DNA from: Adiantum capillus-veneris
Taxonomy: Eukaryota; Streptophyta; Polypodiopsida; Polypodiales; Pteridaceae
Length of the DNA: 64,000 nt
Assembly: GCA_014529385.2 (NCBI GenBank)
Contig: CM043966.1
Location: 95,837,587-95,901,586, forward strand
Direction: 5' to 3'
In this document: positions 45,786 to 58,462 of the stretch, one piece after another
Position numbering within the stretch: the first letter of the stretch is position 1
How the letters are laid out: every line of letters begins with the position of its first letter
Translations under genes and position numbers: made by a program
Notes under the pieces: generated by a model
What the model was told of the DNA's origin: nothing
Databases searched by the model: none
What the model saw: only the letters and a program-made list of their open reading frames with translations

Positions 45786-47582
45786 CATCACTAGCAGCTT
45801 CAATAACAACCAAAGAAGGCCAAAAGAAAAGAATGAGTCAGAACCAAAAAGTTCGACAAATCTAGATAACAAAGAGCCAGATTGGCCAAAAACAGGTATG
45901 GATCAAGAAGACCAAGACCTTTGATGAAAAATCACAAGATTCAGCACCAAAAGGAAAACAGTCGAAGCATGCAAGCACGGCTAAGAAAAATACAAAGTCG
46001 CAAGCTTTTGCAACTCAAATTTGGGTTTCAAAGAAGTTGAATCATGCACAAAGAGGTTAGGAGTTTATGTGGATTCTGAAGCGGTTAAAGTGTCAACTCC
46101 CAAAGTATCAACTCCCAAAGTATCAACTCCCAAAGTCTGAATCTCATCCTCAAGCAAGTGTACAAGAGTTGAAGCAAAGGCCCTTGAAGACTAACACAGA
46201 GACAAGGTGGATCCCAAAGAAGTCTCTTCAAACACAAATGAAGCAGGGCCAAGAATGGGTTCCCAAATGAGCAACATCAACAAAACATCCAGTAATCACA
46301 AAGAAGTGGTTCCCAAAGGAAATCAATAAAACTAATGTTACTGCACCGCCGCTTGAATTCTTCCAATTCCCCCTACGATTACAGTACAGTTAGAAAGAAC
46401 CCACTACTAAGGAAAAATGCCAAATATGACAACCAACCTAGGGCTATACTTCCAAAGAGGCATCAAATAGATAAGTAAGCCTTCGTAAAAAGCTCTACAA
46501 CCTTCAATAAAGCAAACAACACATGAGCTTCAAAAAACATCACATTGCTTAGAATAGGAAGCCTTGCTAGCAAATGCCAATAAGCAAATTGCTTATACCC
46601 ACATCTTGCACAACATAAATCTTTTCCATGCATTGACTGTGTATGCATAATAGGGCTACATTATAAGGCCTGCATAGGCACAAGTTTTGATTGTCCAAGC
46701 ACAACACATACCCTTGGTGATATCCTATTGTCAAGGAGGACTCCAAATAGGAGGGGGGGAGGCATTCTAAATGTAGACCTAATATATGAATATTATAGGG
46801 CAATGTTTTGTGAGTTGTATTGAATTTTGTGTTTGATTGTGACATTTTTTGACAAAATTCAGATTATATGCCCTCATAGTAGCATTACAAGGGGAGTACA
46901 GGGACAAAAGCCATATATGATCCCCTAGGGACACTTTACAATGTAGATAGCATTTAGAATTCTATTAGAATAATTTTGCTTTTTGAGTTGAGTTGATTTT
47001 TTATTTAATTTTGCTATTTTTGAGATTTTCAAAAAAAAAGGGGGGGCATGAAAATCTATAATCCAGATGAAGAAAAGACTGAAGAGATGTAGAGCAGTGC
47101 AAAGAGAAAAAGGTACAAGAAAATGACAAAACTTCACAATGTATGTCTCAAAAGACACATGCACAAGGCTATGATGTCAGAGGATGGACTACAAGGACAA
47201 AGAAAGTTGGTGATGCGACTAAATGAATGCACCCATGCAGTGTAAAGTTGCCTATTGAACATTTCATGCGACTACAAGGCCGTATATAGGAATTACATAT
47301 TTATACTATAATCTTCTATCTTGTATGTGACTTAATGAAGCCTAACAAACAAAATGGACTAACAGTATTGACAAGAACAAAAGGGGAAGAAACGATAGTT
47401 CACTCATCTATCATAATAGATGTCTACAAAAGCAACCAGGGATCAAGCGAAATTCTAGTCATCATCAATTAGCTCTACATGTAAAGCCAAATACAAGTCC
47501 AAATCAAGCTAAACTTTGTCAGGAGGCTAGAAATAGAGAGTACAAGCTAAGGGATTCACCAAAAAAAAAAAGTATTACCCCT
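45786..47582. other. Old degenerate sequence, no intact gene
   Basis: It begins with the in-phase continuation of the frame interrupted at 35112. Near 46080-46140 is a threefold 15-bp repeat, TCAACTCCCAAAGTA. I recognise nothing else. It is probably the remainder of an ancient element. Confidence 0.4.
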
Positions 47583-47875
47583 AGCTAGTCAAAGATGCAG
47601 TTTTTTTCAAATCTGAAGCCATGATAAGATCTACATACCCTGTTCATCATGTATATGAGTTCTGGAGACAAATGGACAATGATATCTCATTGATGATGAT
47701 TGATGTCAGATAAAGAGCTTTTGATGTAATCTAGCCAAAGATGCAGTTTTTTTTCAAATCTAAAGCCATGATAGAATCTACATACCCTGTTCATCATGTA
47801 TATGAGTTTTGGAGACAAATGGACAATGATATCTCATTGATGATGAATGATGTCAGATAAAGCGCTTTTGATGCA
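47583..47875. repeat. Two tandem copies of a 146-bp unit
   Basis: Each copy begins CTAG(T/C)CAAAGATGCAGTTT and includes CATACCCTGTTCATCATG and GACAAATGGACAATGATATC. Equivalent bases are 146 apart, with only a few differences. Confidence 0.9.
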
Positions 47876-48402
47876 AGTTACTAACTTGGGGAACTAATTG
47901 AGGTCATGTATCAAGTAGAAGCAGTATAATGATTTACACAGTAAATAAAAGCTAACAATGGCAAATGCGGCTTTGATCACCTTGATGCAGGAACAAAGGA
48001 GTCACCAATGAAGAAGAGCAAACACAGAAGTAATCAGAGGATCTCAAAAGATTGTCCCTGATGAAGCAGATTGAATTCTGAATATGGGTTTGTAACCTCA
48101 AATCAAAAAAATTATCTCCCAAATTCGGCCTGATAGACAGACTTTGTATTGAAGTGCAACATGGCCTAAAGAAGTTGAAGGTTTAGCCAAACAATTTCTA
48201 CAGAATCCTTACAAAGTTGTCATTGGCTCACAAGATCTGAAAGCCAATCACTCAATTCTACTGATTGTAGAATCTGTTTTTGAGAATGAGAAATACTTAG
48301 AATTGACAGATCTACAGGAGCAACCAAGAGTCAAGCTAAACAAGATTGGGTTCTTTCTAAATTTAGATCTCGTAATAGATAGAAACAGATGCTACAATTT
48401 GG

Positions 48403-48550
48403 AGCATGGATGTGAAAGACATAAAGTTTGTCATCAATTATGATTTTCATAAATCATGTGAAGACTATGTACATCGGATTGGACGAACAAGACGAGCTCG
48501 TGCAAAGGCTACAGCCTATACTTTCTTCACAACATCAAAACAACAACAAA
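48403..48550 (+). pseudogene. DEAD-box RNA helicase C-terminal fragment
   Basis: [20 protein letters not shown] followed by YVHRIGRTRRARAKATAYTFFT corresponds to motifs V-VI of the DBP2/DDX5 helicase group. The conserved GRTGRA is changed to GRTRRA. No Q motif, DEAD motif or other helicase exon is found nearby. The frame runs on to 48720 in unrelated sequence. It is a captured or retroposed gene piece, presumably without helicase activity. Confidence 0.75.
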
Positions 48551-48826
48551 GACCGCACCGACATCAACAACCATGTCATGTTAGGGACGACATGAATGCG
48601 GAGGGGGGGAGTGTTGATGGCTGGGTCAACGCACGACATAACTCAACAAAGCCTTATTTTCTGAGAGTTATGAAATCTTTTGGATTACGGTTAGAAACAT
48701 CATTTGTAATAAGTAGGTAGTCTAGTTGCAGAAGTCGGGGTGCAATGGCACTTCCAAATTGTAAATACCAAGCCATTTGACCTCACAAACTCTATTTTAG
48801 GTTTAACTTAAGGTTACCCTAGTATA

Positions 48827-49751
48827 TGTAATGGAATTTGCCTATTCAATTTGAGAGTAGCGGAATTTAATGAGAGTACTTTCAAGAAATGATTTTGTGA
48901 GCATAGCGGGTAGACATCATTGAAGATAGCAACAGGGATAGCCTTGGGACAAGTGTCCCCCTTTCCCCTTTGAGAGAGAGGACTTGATAAATGCAAAATC
49001 AATTAATTAAATATCCTAAATTATCATTGGACCCCTTGGGTGGCCAACCAATAGGCTTCAGGCACACCATGAGGGCAACATGGGGAGGAACTTGACAAGT
49101 GTCCTTGCTGCCTCTTCAAGCTGGGGCTTCCCTTGTGTGTGTGTATGTGTGTTCTCTTTCATCCCCCCCCCCCCCCCCCTTGTAGGCTCGCCCCCCTCCT
49201 TGTTGGGATATTTTTGACTTTGGATGAGCAAGCCCCTTAGTCATCAAGCATGACTAAGCACTTGAAGTAGGGGGTGTTCCCACAAGCATCTCAGGCAAGC
49301 TTCTCAAGGCACCTCAAGCACCTTAATCATGCACCAAGTCAAGCACCTCAAGCATGGAGCTAGTCAAGCACCTCAAGAATCTTAATCAAGAACCTTAAGC
49401 ATGACAAGCACCTCAAGAAGGACAAGCATCTCAAGCACGACAAGCACCTTGAGCTTGGGCCGGGTTCCCACCTCAAGCTCAGCCCTAGCTTACCTAAGGT
49501 CAAAGGACTTTTACACACATTATTGGAGGTCTTCAATGAAGCTAACCCTAAGGTTTTACGTTCCATTGGTTAGCCTTGCTTCTGATAGACCATCTCCCAT
49601 TTGGGCCCCTTTACTATTGGCCTCGTGTTGAGATAGATCTATAAGCACATATCTATATCTTAACACTTGTTCCCATTTATTCTCCCACATTAAGTGATCA
49701 ATTTAATATGAGAAAATCATTTGGGTTGGTTAGATATTAGATTTTATGACA
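48827..49751 (-). repeat. Chromovirus left (3') LTR
   Basis: 925 bp, with a poly-C tract near 49165 and a CAAGCACCTCAAG-type minisatellite at about 49290-49440. The adjacent minus-strand AAGAGAGAGGTAA is the polypurine tract. Confidence 0.9.
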
Positions 49752-50111
49752 TTACCTCTCTCTTGAAATCATAGTCGTCCTCGACTATGAGGTAGAAGAG
49801 ATAAAGCCTTAGTCATTAGTCAATCGTACTTAGCGGGTAGAGGATCTCTTTTTTACCCTACGACATCTTTCCAAGATGGATGACTAATCCATTTGGTGCT
49901 TGGGAGACATAGCTGCCGCAAGCATGTCTGCTCTTTAGTCCATTTCATTCTCCCAAAGTAGAGTGACAAATTCTACTTGGTGTTTGAGAGACGTCGTCAT
50001 CACAAACATGATTCTAAGCATGCATATTAGTTAAATTTGTGCACAATTAAAAAGAGGATTAGTCTTATAAGACAAAAACATGAGTCATTTAAACGAAATT
50101 TGTACATTTTC

Positions 50112-53100
50112 TTACTCTAATGTAGCATTGTAAGCATTGACAAGGTTCATACTATCCTTAAGTTGTACTCCTTGCATCCACTTAGCATCTTCAAAAGGAT
50201 AATTTTTGAACTTAATAAGATACCATCGGATTATCTTACCATGTCGTAGTACCTTGTCTTCATGCTGAAGGACAGCTTCGGGTTGTAGCACCTCTTCTTG
50301 GTCTTCAACTTCGGGAGGGTTCGTCATTGGCCTTAATCGAGCCTTAGGAAACTTGAGTAAGACCCAATCATTTTCTTTGAACATTAAGGCTCTTCTATGC
50401 GTATCAGCAGCAGCTTTTTTCCTTTGTTGAGAGATGGCTATAGCCTCCCTAATCTTTTAAAAAGATTCTTGTAGGTCACGGCTATACTCATCAGCGGCGA
50501 AGATATTCCCATGTACTTTGAGTAGCAAGGGACTTTTAGGTCTTTCCTCTATGATCTCGAAAGGTGCTTTCCCCGTAGAAGTATGTACAGTATTATTGTA
50601 GGCATACTCTACTAGAGGTAAATACTTTTCCCATTGTGAGCGTTGATCTACTTCGGTAACATAAGTCTTGAGTAGATCGAGTATCGTAAGATTGGCTATC
50701 TCACTTTGGCCATCCGTTTGTGGGTGATAGGCCGAAGAGAAATTCAATCTTGTTCCTAGATTTTCAAAGAGACCTTTCCAGAAATTACTTGTCATTCTAG
50801 GATCTCTATCTGACACGATGGATGTGGGTAATCCATGGTGCTTGAAAATCTGAGATATGAAGAGAGTTGCCATTTGATGTGCCTTAATAGTCTTTTTGAC
50901 AGGAATAAAATGTGCTTGCTTGCTAAACCTGTCGACTATTGTCCATATTCCTGTATTCCCATGGATAGACTTGGGTAATCCAAAGATGAAATCCATGGAT
51001 ATACTCTCCCATGGTGAATTTGGAATAGGCAATGGCTGGAGTAATCCAGGTTGCTTCCCTCTATCATACTTGGTCTTTTGGCATACTACACATTTTGAAA
51101 CATACTCTTGTATGTCCACTTTCATGGTAGGCCAATAGAAATACGTCTCTACTCCTCGGAGAGTAGGTTGAATACCTCTATGCCCTGCATATGGAGGAGC
51201 ATGGGATTCATACATAACCTTCTCACGAAGGGAATGGGTAACACATAGCCTATTGCCGTGGAGAAGATAACCATCCTGCAAGGTGAATGGTTCCTCTTTC
51301 TTCCCCAAAGCAAGGGCTGACATTATGTCTCTAAAGTCAGGGTCAGTAGCATACTCATCTATCATAGAGGATAGATCATTGTGAGTAGCTATAGATACCG
51401 CATTAACTTTTGGTCGTCATGAAAGTGCATCGGCAACTTGATTGTTCTTACCAGCTATGTGAGCAATATGGAAATTAAATTGCGAAAGAAAATTTGCCCA
51501 CCTCATTCGTTTGTCGGAAAGTTTGGTTTGCGTCATGAAATACTTGAGACTTTGGTGGTCGGTTCGTAGGATAAATGGAGTCCCCAGTAGGTAGTGCTTC
51601 CATGTATCTAGGGCATGTAGAACAGCTAAAATCTCTTTCTCATAAATGCCCAAGACTCGTTCATCACTATTGAGCCTTCGGCTCTCATATGCTATGACAT
51701 GCCCTTCTTGAAGCAAAACCGCTCCAAGGCAATCACCACAAGCATCACATTGGACCTCAAATGTCTTTGAGAGATCCGAAAGCACGAGGACTGGTTGGGA
51801 AGTAAGCTTCTCTTTGAGTTTTTCAAAAGCATTTTGCTCCTTAGCAGTCCATACAAACTTAACGTTCTTCTTTGTTAAGTCGTGTAGTGGTCCTGCTACT
51901 TGAGAGAATTTTTCTATGAAGCGTCTATAGTATGCACACATACCAATAAAGCTTCTTAGCTCATGTAGATTCCTTGGGTTAGGCCATGATTTTATTACCT
52001 CTAACTTTGATGGATCCATACGAATACCATCGTGAGAGATAATATGACCTAGATATTGAATCTCTTGAAGGAAGAATTCACTTTTCTTTTGGTTGAGAAA
52101 AAGTTTGTTCTCCCTCAAGGCTTGAAAAATCACTTGGAGATGTTGCTTATGTTCCTCCAAAGACTTGGAGTAGATGATGATATCATCAAAAAACACTCCA
52201 GTGAATTTACGATATGGTCTAAAAATTTTCTCCATGAGACGATTGAAAGTAGCTAATGCATTAGTCAAGCCAAAAGGCATGACTAGATATTCATAAAGAC
52301 CAAATGTTGTGCGAAACGCGGTCTTTAGGATATCTTCATCCACTATCCTTATTTGATGATAGCCACTCTTAAGGTCAATCCTACTGAGTAGGTAGATCCT
52401 TGTAGCTTATCAAACAGATCTTCTACCCGAGGCACGGGAAATCTGTTTTTGATAGTGATATGGTTTATTGCTCGATAGTCCACACACATACGGTATGTAC
52501 CATCTTTATTTTGCACCAAAAGGACTGGAGAACAAAAGGGAGAGGAACTAGACCTCACCATCCCTTTGTCTACCAATTCATGTACTTGCCTCATAATCTC
52601 CTCTTGTTGAGCTTGTGAGACTTGATAAGGAGGTTTGTTAGGCGGTGAGCTTCCTGGAAGGAGCTCAATACAATGGTCATCATCCCCTCGTTTTGGAGGT
52701 AGGTCCATAGGGATATCATCGATGAACACATCTTGGAATCCTTTTAGAAAAGTAGACAAGTCTAACTCTTCTTGATTCCTATCATTTTCATTTGATGAAA
52801 CATTATTAGCTTTTAGAGACTCTTTGACATAAATCATGTACGCAGAAACTGAGCTCTTCATTGATTTATCCAAAGAAAGAGGATTTACAAGTGGAATAGT
52901 GCGACCACGCTCACTAGCATCTATATACATGTTCTTTCCCCTGTAGGTGAAGTAAATTCTCCTTTCAAGGAACTTCATGTTGGCAGCCATGCGATCAAAC
53001 CATGGTGCCCCTAGGATAACATCCTGATGTTGGAGAGGAGAGATGAAGAAGTCTTCTTTGTCGACATAGCTTTGGACATGAAGCCTCAACTTCCCAATCA

Positions 53101-54703
53101 AAGGAGTAACGGAGGCTTGTTGTCCCTTGAAAGCTGCATCAGCTGTTACTATATCTCCCATCTCAAAAGCTTGAATGCCCAACTTGGTGGCCAACTCTAT
53201 TGATATGAAGTTGAGAGTAGAGCCAGGGTCAAACAAGATGAAGGCATCATGCTCTCTTACCTTTCCCCAAGCATAGGAGAGTGATGATCCTTTGCAATGA
53301 GCATCCTCTTTTGGAGCTTCGATGGTGGAATCCCTAGGAGTCTCATTGCAAGTATTCTTCTTGGGGCAAGAACGATAGCCATGTCCTTGCTCCCCACACT
53401 TGAAACATTTATGGTCCTTGTGAAAAGCTTCAAGCTCTTCAGGAGAGAGTTTGTTTTTACCTTTGTAAACTCCCTTCTCCTTGGACCGATTGTTGTTGTT
53501 GTTATTGTTGTTGTTGGAAGTGCCTTGGGAATTATTTTGAGCATTGGATTTCCCCTTTGCATCATTTTTATCTTTGTTTTCCATGGGCTTGACATTACGT
53601 CTAGCCCCTTGATGGAAATTGATGCGTGAATCAACCATGGTGTGATGGATTACTTCAATAATAGTACCAGGCCGTTGAGAGTTGATGTATTCGGCCATCT
53701 CTTCAGGTAATCCCGCACAGAATTGCTGTCTTTGCTCGGAAAAGTCTATCTTTTGAAAGACAGTAGCTTTGAGATGTAAATCCCAAAACTTGTCTACATA
53801 CTTGTTGATAGACTCATGAGAGAGAAGCTTCAAGCCGCGCCATTCAGTAAGAACTTTATCTTTAGTATCACTTGGAAGAAATTGCTTCATGATGGAAACT
53901 CGTAGAGTTTTCCATGTCTTTGGGGCTTCTCCATTGCCACGAAGGCTAGCCCACCATTGACGAGCTGATTTTTGGAAATGCATAGCTACATGGCGTAGCT
54001 TGGAGGACTCTGTGAAGCCCTCGTCCCCAAAGGCCGCATCAAATTGCTGGATGAAGGCCAACACTTTGTCGGTAGCACCAAAGGTGCCATCGTAGGTGAG
54101 AAAAGAGATACTCTTTCCTCCCTCCTTGAACTTCTTTAGCTTTTGTGACCTTCGCCATGCAGGAAATGATTTGCGATGTCATCCCCTCTTGTATTCTCTA
54201 GGAGAATAGCCATAACTTTCATCGGAAGAGGAGGAAGGTGAAGAAGAAGGAGAAGAGGGTGACCTCTTCCTAGCCCTTTTCTTCCTTTGTTTCCTCTCTT
54301 GCCTTTCAGAGTGATGAGGAGAAGGACTATGGGTTGCTCTTTTCCTCTTGGGAGGAGTAGGCGATCGTCTAGACTGCCGTCTTCGTGGAGCCACATCTTC
54401 AGAAGAACTTAGACTGTCATTTCTTTCTTTCTCTTTGGATTCCTCCTCTCGAATGGGAGAGAGTCTTCTTTTGGGGGTCTCTTCAAGAGGCCTCCTAAGC
54501 TCTCTCTCCTCTGGGAGAGGAAGGGAAATTACATAAGCACGAAGTTGTTGAGTAACTTCGGCTTGCAAAACAGGGTTGCCCATAGCTTGTTGCAACCTAG
54601 TGACGAGATAATTCACAAACATGGGAGCATCATCATTAGCACCTTCATGTGCAAAATCAAAGCTATCAATGTTCATTCTACTCTCTTGATTATTGTCAGC
54701 CAT
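50112..54703 (-). pseudogene. gag-pol: Chromovirus Gag-Pol polyprotein, four breaks
   Basis: Gag starts at the ATG of 54703 (MADNNQESRMNIDSFDFAHE). It has an Arg/Ser-rich region, the gag core (FHKSARQWW-like MHFQKSARQWWASL), and zinc knuckle CFKCGEQGHGYRSC. Protease is FDPGSTLNFIS. The reverse transcriptase has YRMCVDYRAINHITIKNRFP and catalytic VFFDDIIIYSKS. RNase H has QCDACGDCLGAVLLQEG and LRTDHQSLKYF. Integrase has the CVVCQKTKYDRGKQ zinc part and DDE residues in SMDFIFGLP, IVSDRDPRM and DGQSE. A chromodomain-like end has IIRWYLIKFKNYPFEDAKW. Breaks: TGA 54181-54179 (Gly in the other copy), a one-base loss near 52400, TGA 51419-51417, and TAA 50459-50457. Chromodomain elements target heterochromatin. 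Confidence 0.9.
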
Positions 54704-55117
54704 GTTAACAAAATTTATGTTTATACTTAGTTTATGCTTTGGCAATACAAAACCTTAGTTGCCACTCCTCTTAGCCTTTGAAAATCGGCTCTTAAGTATC
54801 TACACCCACGGCTCAAAGTGGTTAATTATAGAGAGTAGAGGAGTAGGTCTAACATAGCATAGTTGCCAAGGGCTAGCTCCTTTTGAACTTCTTATGGCTC
54901 AATAATGGTAAAGCCGTAGGCAAGTCTAAAATGACTCCATTATTAAGTCCAAAGCTCCCGAGGTGTACACCATCCCCCACATAGTGGGCTTAACAAAACC
55001 GATATTAGATCCCAGTTCCACTTACTCTATTATAATTAACAACATCAACCATTTATAGCCTACTTAAGGACCTCTCTTCTTAAGCAAGAAAAGAGAAACC
55101 AAATGCTCTGATACCAA

Positions 55118-56142
55118 TGTAATGGAATTTGCCTATTCAATTTGAGAGTAGCGGAATTTAATGAGAGTACTTTCAAGAAATGATTTTGTGAGCATAGCGG
55201 GTAGACATAATTGAAGATAGCAACATAATCATAGCAATTAGTTAACTTGGCATAGACATTACTTTTGCAAGAGAGAGAATTTAGAGAACATGACAACAGT
55301 TGAGGACCGGATTTATGTGGAGCCGGTCCCCCCTCCAATAGGCATTTGTATTATGATTTCTCCCATAAAGAGAGACTTGTTACAATACATTCTTTGTGTT
55401 CCTTATGACCTAGGTGAAGCAATGAAGATGGAAAGCTTCATGCATCACCATCATAGCATAACCTAAACTTGAAGAAAGCTTTAACTATACCAAGCCTCAG
55501 TCCCAAGACCTCAAACACCTTCGAAGGTGGAGAGAGCTAGCAGGGAATGAGGGTAGGGAAGAGGAAGAAGAAACATTTCATACGAGAAAGAGCTAGTTCC
55601 TCACTTATCATAACTCTTGTGCTAGCATACATAATAGCATAGTAATGAAGAAGAAATAGATAGCAAGCTCAAGCATTGAAGCATGGCTCTTGGATGGATT
55701 TGCACTCCATAGCCAAGAGTGTTGGTGTAGGCTCTCAACCTCTACTTTCTTGGAGAAGGAGAGGGAGTTCTTGTACTTTGAATAGTACACAATGAGAGTG
55801 TTTGTGAGTGTGTGTGGGTGAATATACCCCCTAAGCACCCCCCTAGCTTGCTTGGGTCGACCCCCCCTTGTAGCTCATGCTTGAAGCTCATTGGACCCCT
55901 CCAGGCCTAGCCAATCACAAGCAGGAGCCATTACAAGCAACATGGGTAGCCTTGGGACAAGTGTCCCCCTTTCCCCTTTGAGAGAGAGGACTTGATAAAT
56001 GCAAAATCAATTAATTAAATATCATCAACTATCATTGGACCCCTTGGGTGGCCAACCAATAGGCTTCAGGCACACCATGAGGGCAACATGGGGAGGAACT
56101 TGACAAGTGTCCTTGCTGCCTCTTCAAGCTGGGGGTTCCCTT

Positions 56143-56196
<54 letters not shown>

Positions 56197-56199
56197 ATG
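55118..56199 (-). repeat. Chromovirus middle LTR, long form, truncated
   Basis: It matches the outer LTRs at both of its ends but has about 720 extra bases (55230-55945) bounded by AGCAACA direct repeats. It ends in a (GT)n tract at about 56146-56193 that passes straight into gag sequence of the right-hand interior. Confidence 0.85.
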
Positions 56200-56204
56200 T
56201 ATAT

Positions 56205-57126
56205 CCCAAAACTTGTCTACATACTTGTTGATAGACTCATGAGAGAGAAGCTTCAAGCCGCGCCATTCGGTAAGAACTTTATCTTTAGTATCGCTTGGAA
56301 GAAATTGCTTCATGATGGAAACTCGTAGAGTTTTCCATGTCTTTGGGGCTTCTCCATTGCCATGAAGGCTAGCCCACCATTGACGAGCTGATTCTTGGAA
56401 ATGCATAGCTACATGGCGTAGCTTGGAGGACTTTGTGAAGCCCTCGTCCCCAAAGGCTGCATCAAATTGCTGGATGAAGGCCAACACTTTGTCGGTAGTA
56501 CCAAAGGTGCCATCGTAGGTGAGAAAAGAGATACTCTTTCCTCCCTCCTTGAACTTCTTTAGCTTTTGTGACCTTCGCCATGCAGGAAATGATTTGCGAT
56601 GTCCTCCCCTCTTGTATTCTCTAGGAGAATAGCCATAACTTTCATCGGAAGAGGAGGAAGGTGAAGAAGAAGGAGAAGAGGGTGACCTCTTCCTATCCCT
56701 TTTCTTCCTTTGTTTCCTCTCTTGCCTTTCAGAGTGATGAGGAGAAGGACTATAGGTTGCTCCTTTCCTCTTGGAAGGAGTAGGAGATCGTCTAGACCGC
56801 CGTCTTCGTGGAGCCACATCTTCAGAAGAACTTAGACTGTCATTTCTTTCTTTCTCTTTGGATTCCTCCTCTCGAATGGGAGAGAGTCTTCTTTTGGGGG
56901 TCTCTTCAAGAGGCCTCCTAAGCTCTCTCTCCTCTGGGAGAGGAAGGGAAATTCCATAAGCACGAAGTTGTTGAGTAACTTCGGCTTGCAAAACAGGGTT
57001 GCCCATAGCTTGTTGCAACCTAGTGACGAGATAATTCACAAACATGGGAGCATCATCATTAGCACCTTCATGTGCAAAATCAAAGCTATCAATGTTCATT
57101 CTACTCTCTTGATTATTGTCAGCCAT
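56205..57126 (-). pseudogene. gag: Second chromovirus Gag, N-terminal part only
   Basis: Starting MADNNQESRMNIDSFDFAHE, it is almost identical to the first copy, and reads Gly where that copy has its TGA. It runs through the Arg/Ser-rich region and gag core to KYVDKFWDIH. There it is joined at the (GT)n tract to LTR sequence, and the open frame continues into that LTR as an artefact. Confidence 0.9.
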
Positions 57127-57539
57127 GTTAACAAAATTTATTTTATACTTAGTGTATGCTTTGGCAATACAAAACCTTAGTTTCCACTCCTCTTAGCCTT
57201 TGAAAATCGGCTCTTAAGTATCTACACCCACGGCTCAAAGTGGTTAATTTTAGAGAGTAGAGGAGTAGGTCTAACATAGCATAGTTGCCAAAGGCTAGCT
57301 CCTTTCGGACTTCTTATGGCTCAATAATGGTAAAGCCGTAGGCAAGTCTAAAATGACTCCATTATTAAGTCCAAAGCTCCTGAGGTGTGCACCATCCCCC
57401 ACATAGTGGGCTTAACAAAACCGATATTAGATCCCAGTTCCACTTACTCTATTATAATTAACAACATCAAGCATTTATAGGCTACTTAAGGACCTCTCTT
57501 CTTAAGCAAGAAAAGAGAAACCAAATGCTCTGATACCAA

Positions 57540-58462
57540 TGTAATGGAATTTGCCTATTCAATTTGAGAGTAGCGGAATTTAATGAGAGTACTTTCAAGA
57601 AATGATTTTCTGAGCATAGCGGGTAGACATAATTGAAGATAGCAACAGGGATAGCTTTGGGACAAGTGTCCCCCTTTCCCCTTTGAGAGAGAGGACTTGA
57701 TAAATGCAAAATCAATTAATTAAATATCCTAAATTATCATTGGACCCTTGGGTGGCCAACCAATAGGCTTCAGGCACACCATGAGGGCAACATGGGGAGG
57801 AACTTGACAAGTGTCCTTGCTGCCTCTTCAAGCTGGGGCTTCCCTTGTGTGTATGTATGTGTGTTCTCTTTCATCCCCCCCCCCCCCCCCTTGTAGGCTC
57901 GCCCCCCTCCTTGTTGGGATATTTTTGACTTTGGATGAGCAAGCCCCTTAGTCATCAAGCATGACTAAGCACTTGAAGTAGGGGGTGTTCCCACAAGCAT
58001 CTAAGGCAAGCTTCTCAAGGCACCTCAAGCACCTTAATCATGCACCAAGTCAAGCACCTCAAGCATGGAGCCAGTCAAGCACCTCAAGCATCTTAATCAA
58101 GCACCTCAAGCATGACAAGCACCTCAAGAAGTACAAGCACCTCAAGCACGACAAGCACCTTGAGCTTGGGCCGGGTTCCCACCTCAAGCTCAGCCCTAGC
58201 TTACCTAAGGTCAAAGGACTTTTACACACATTATTGGAGGTCTTCAATGAAGCTAACCCTAAGGTCTTATGCTCCATTGGTTAGCCTTGCTCTTAATAGA
58301 CCATCTCCCATTTGGGCCCCTTTACTGTTGGCCCCGTGTTGAGATAGATCTATAAGCACATATCTATATCTTAACACTTGTTCCCATTTATTCTCCCACA
58401 TTAAGTGATCAATTTAATATGAGAAAATCATTTGGGTTGGTTAGATATTAGATTTTATGACA
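57540..58462 (-). repeat. Chromovirus right (5') LTR
   Basis: 923 bp, nearly identical to the left LTR and sharing its internal deletion. It is flanked by TSD GTATA. Confidence 0.9.

Larger units (their letters stand above)
48827..58462 (-). mobile_element. Tandem Ty3 chromovirus array: three LTRs, two interiors, one TSD pair
   Basis: The LTRs start TGTAATGGAATTTGCC and end GATTTTATGACA. The outer copies at 48827-49751 and 57540-58462 are nearly identical and flanked by TSD GTATA (48822-48826 and 58463-58467). A third, longer LTR begins at 55118 and lacks its end. The primer site GCTCTGATACCAA precedes both the middle and right LTRs. The left interior (49752-55117) is full length with gag-pol. 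The right interior (56200-57539) keeps only leader and gag N-terminus. Confidence 0.9.

Noticed and set aside
57985-58284. Frame with repeated HLKHLKH-like residues
   Set aside because: It is the CAAGCACCTCAAG minisatellite inside an LTR and recurs in the sister LTR with changed frames.
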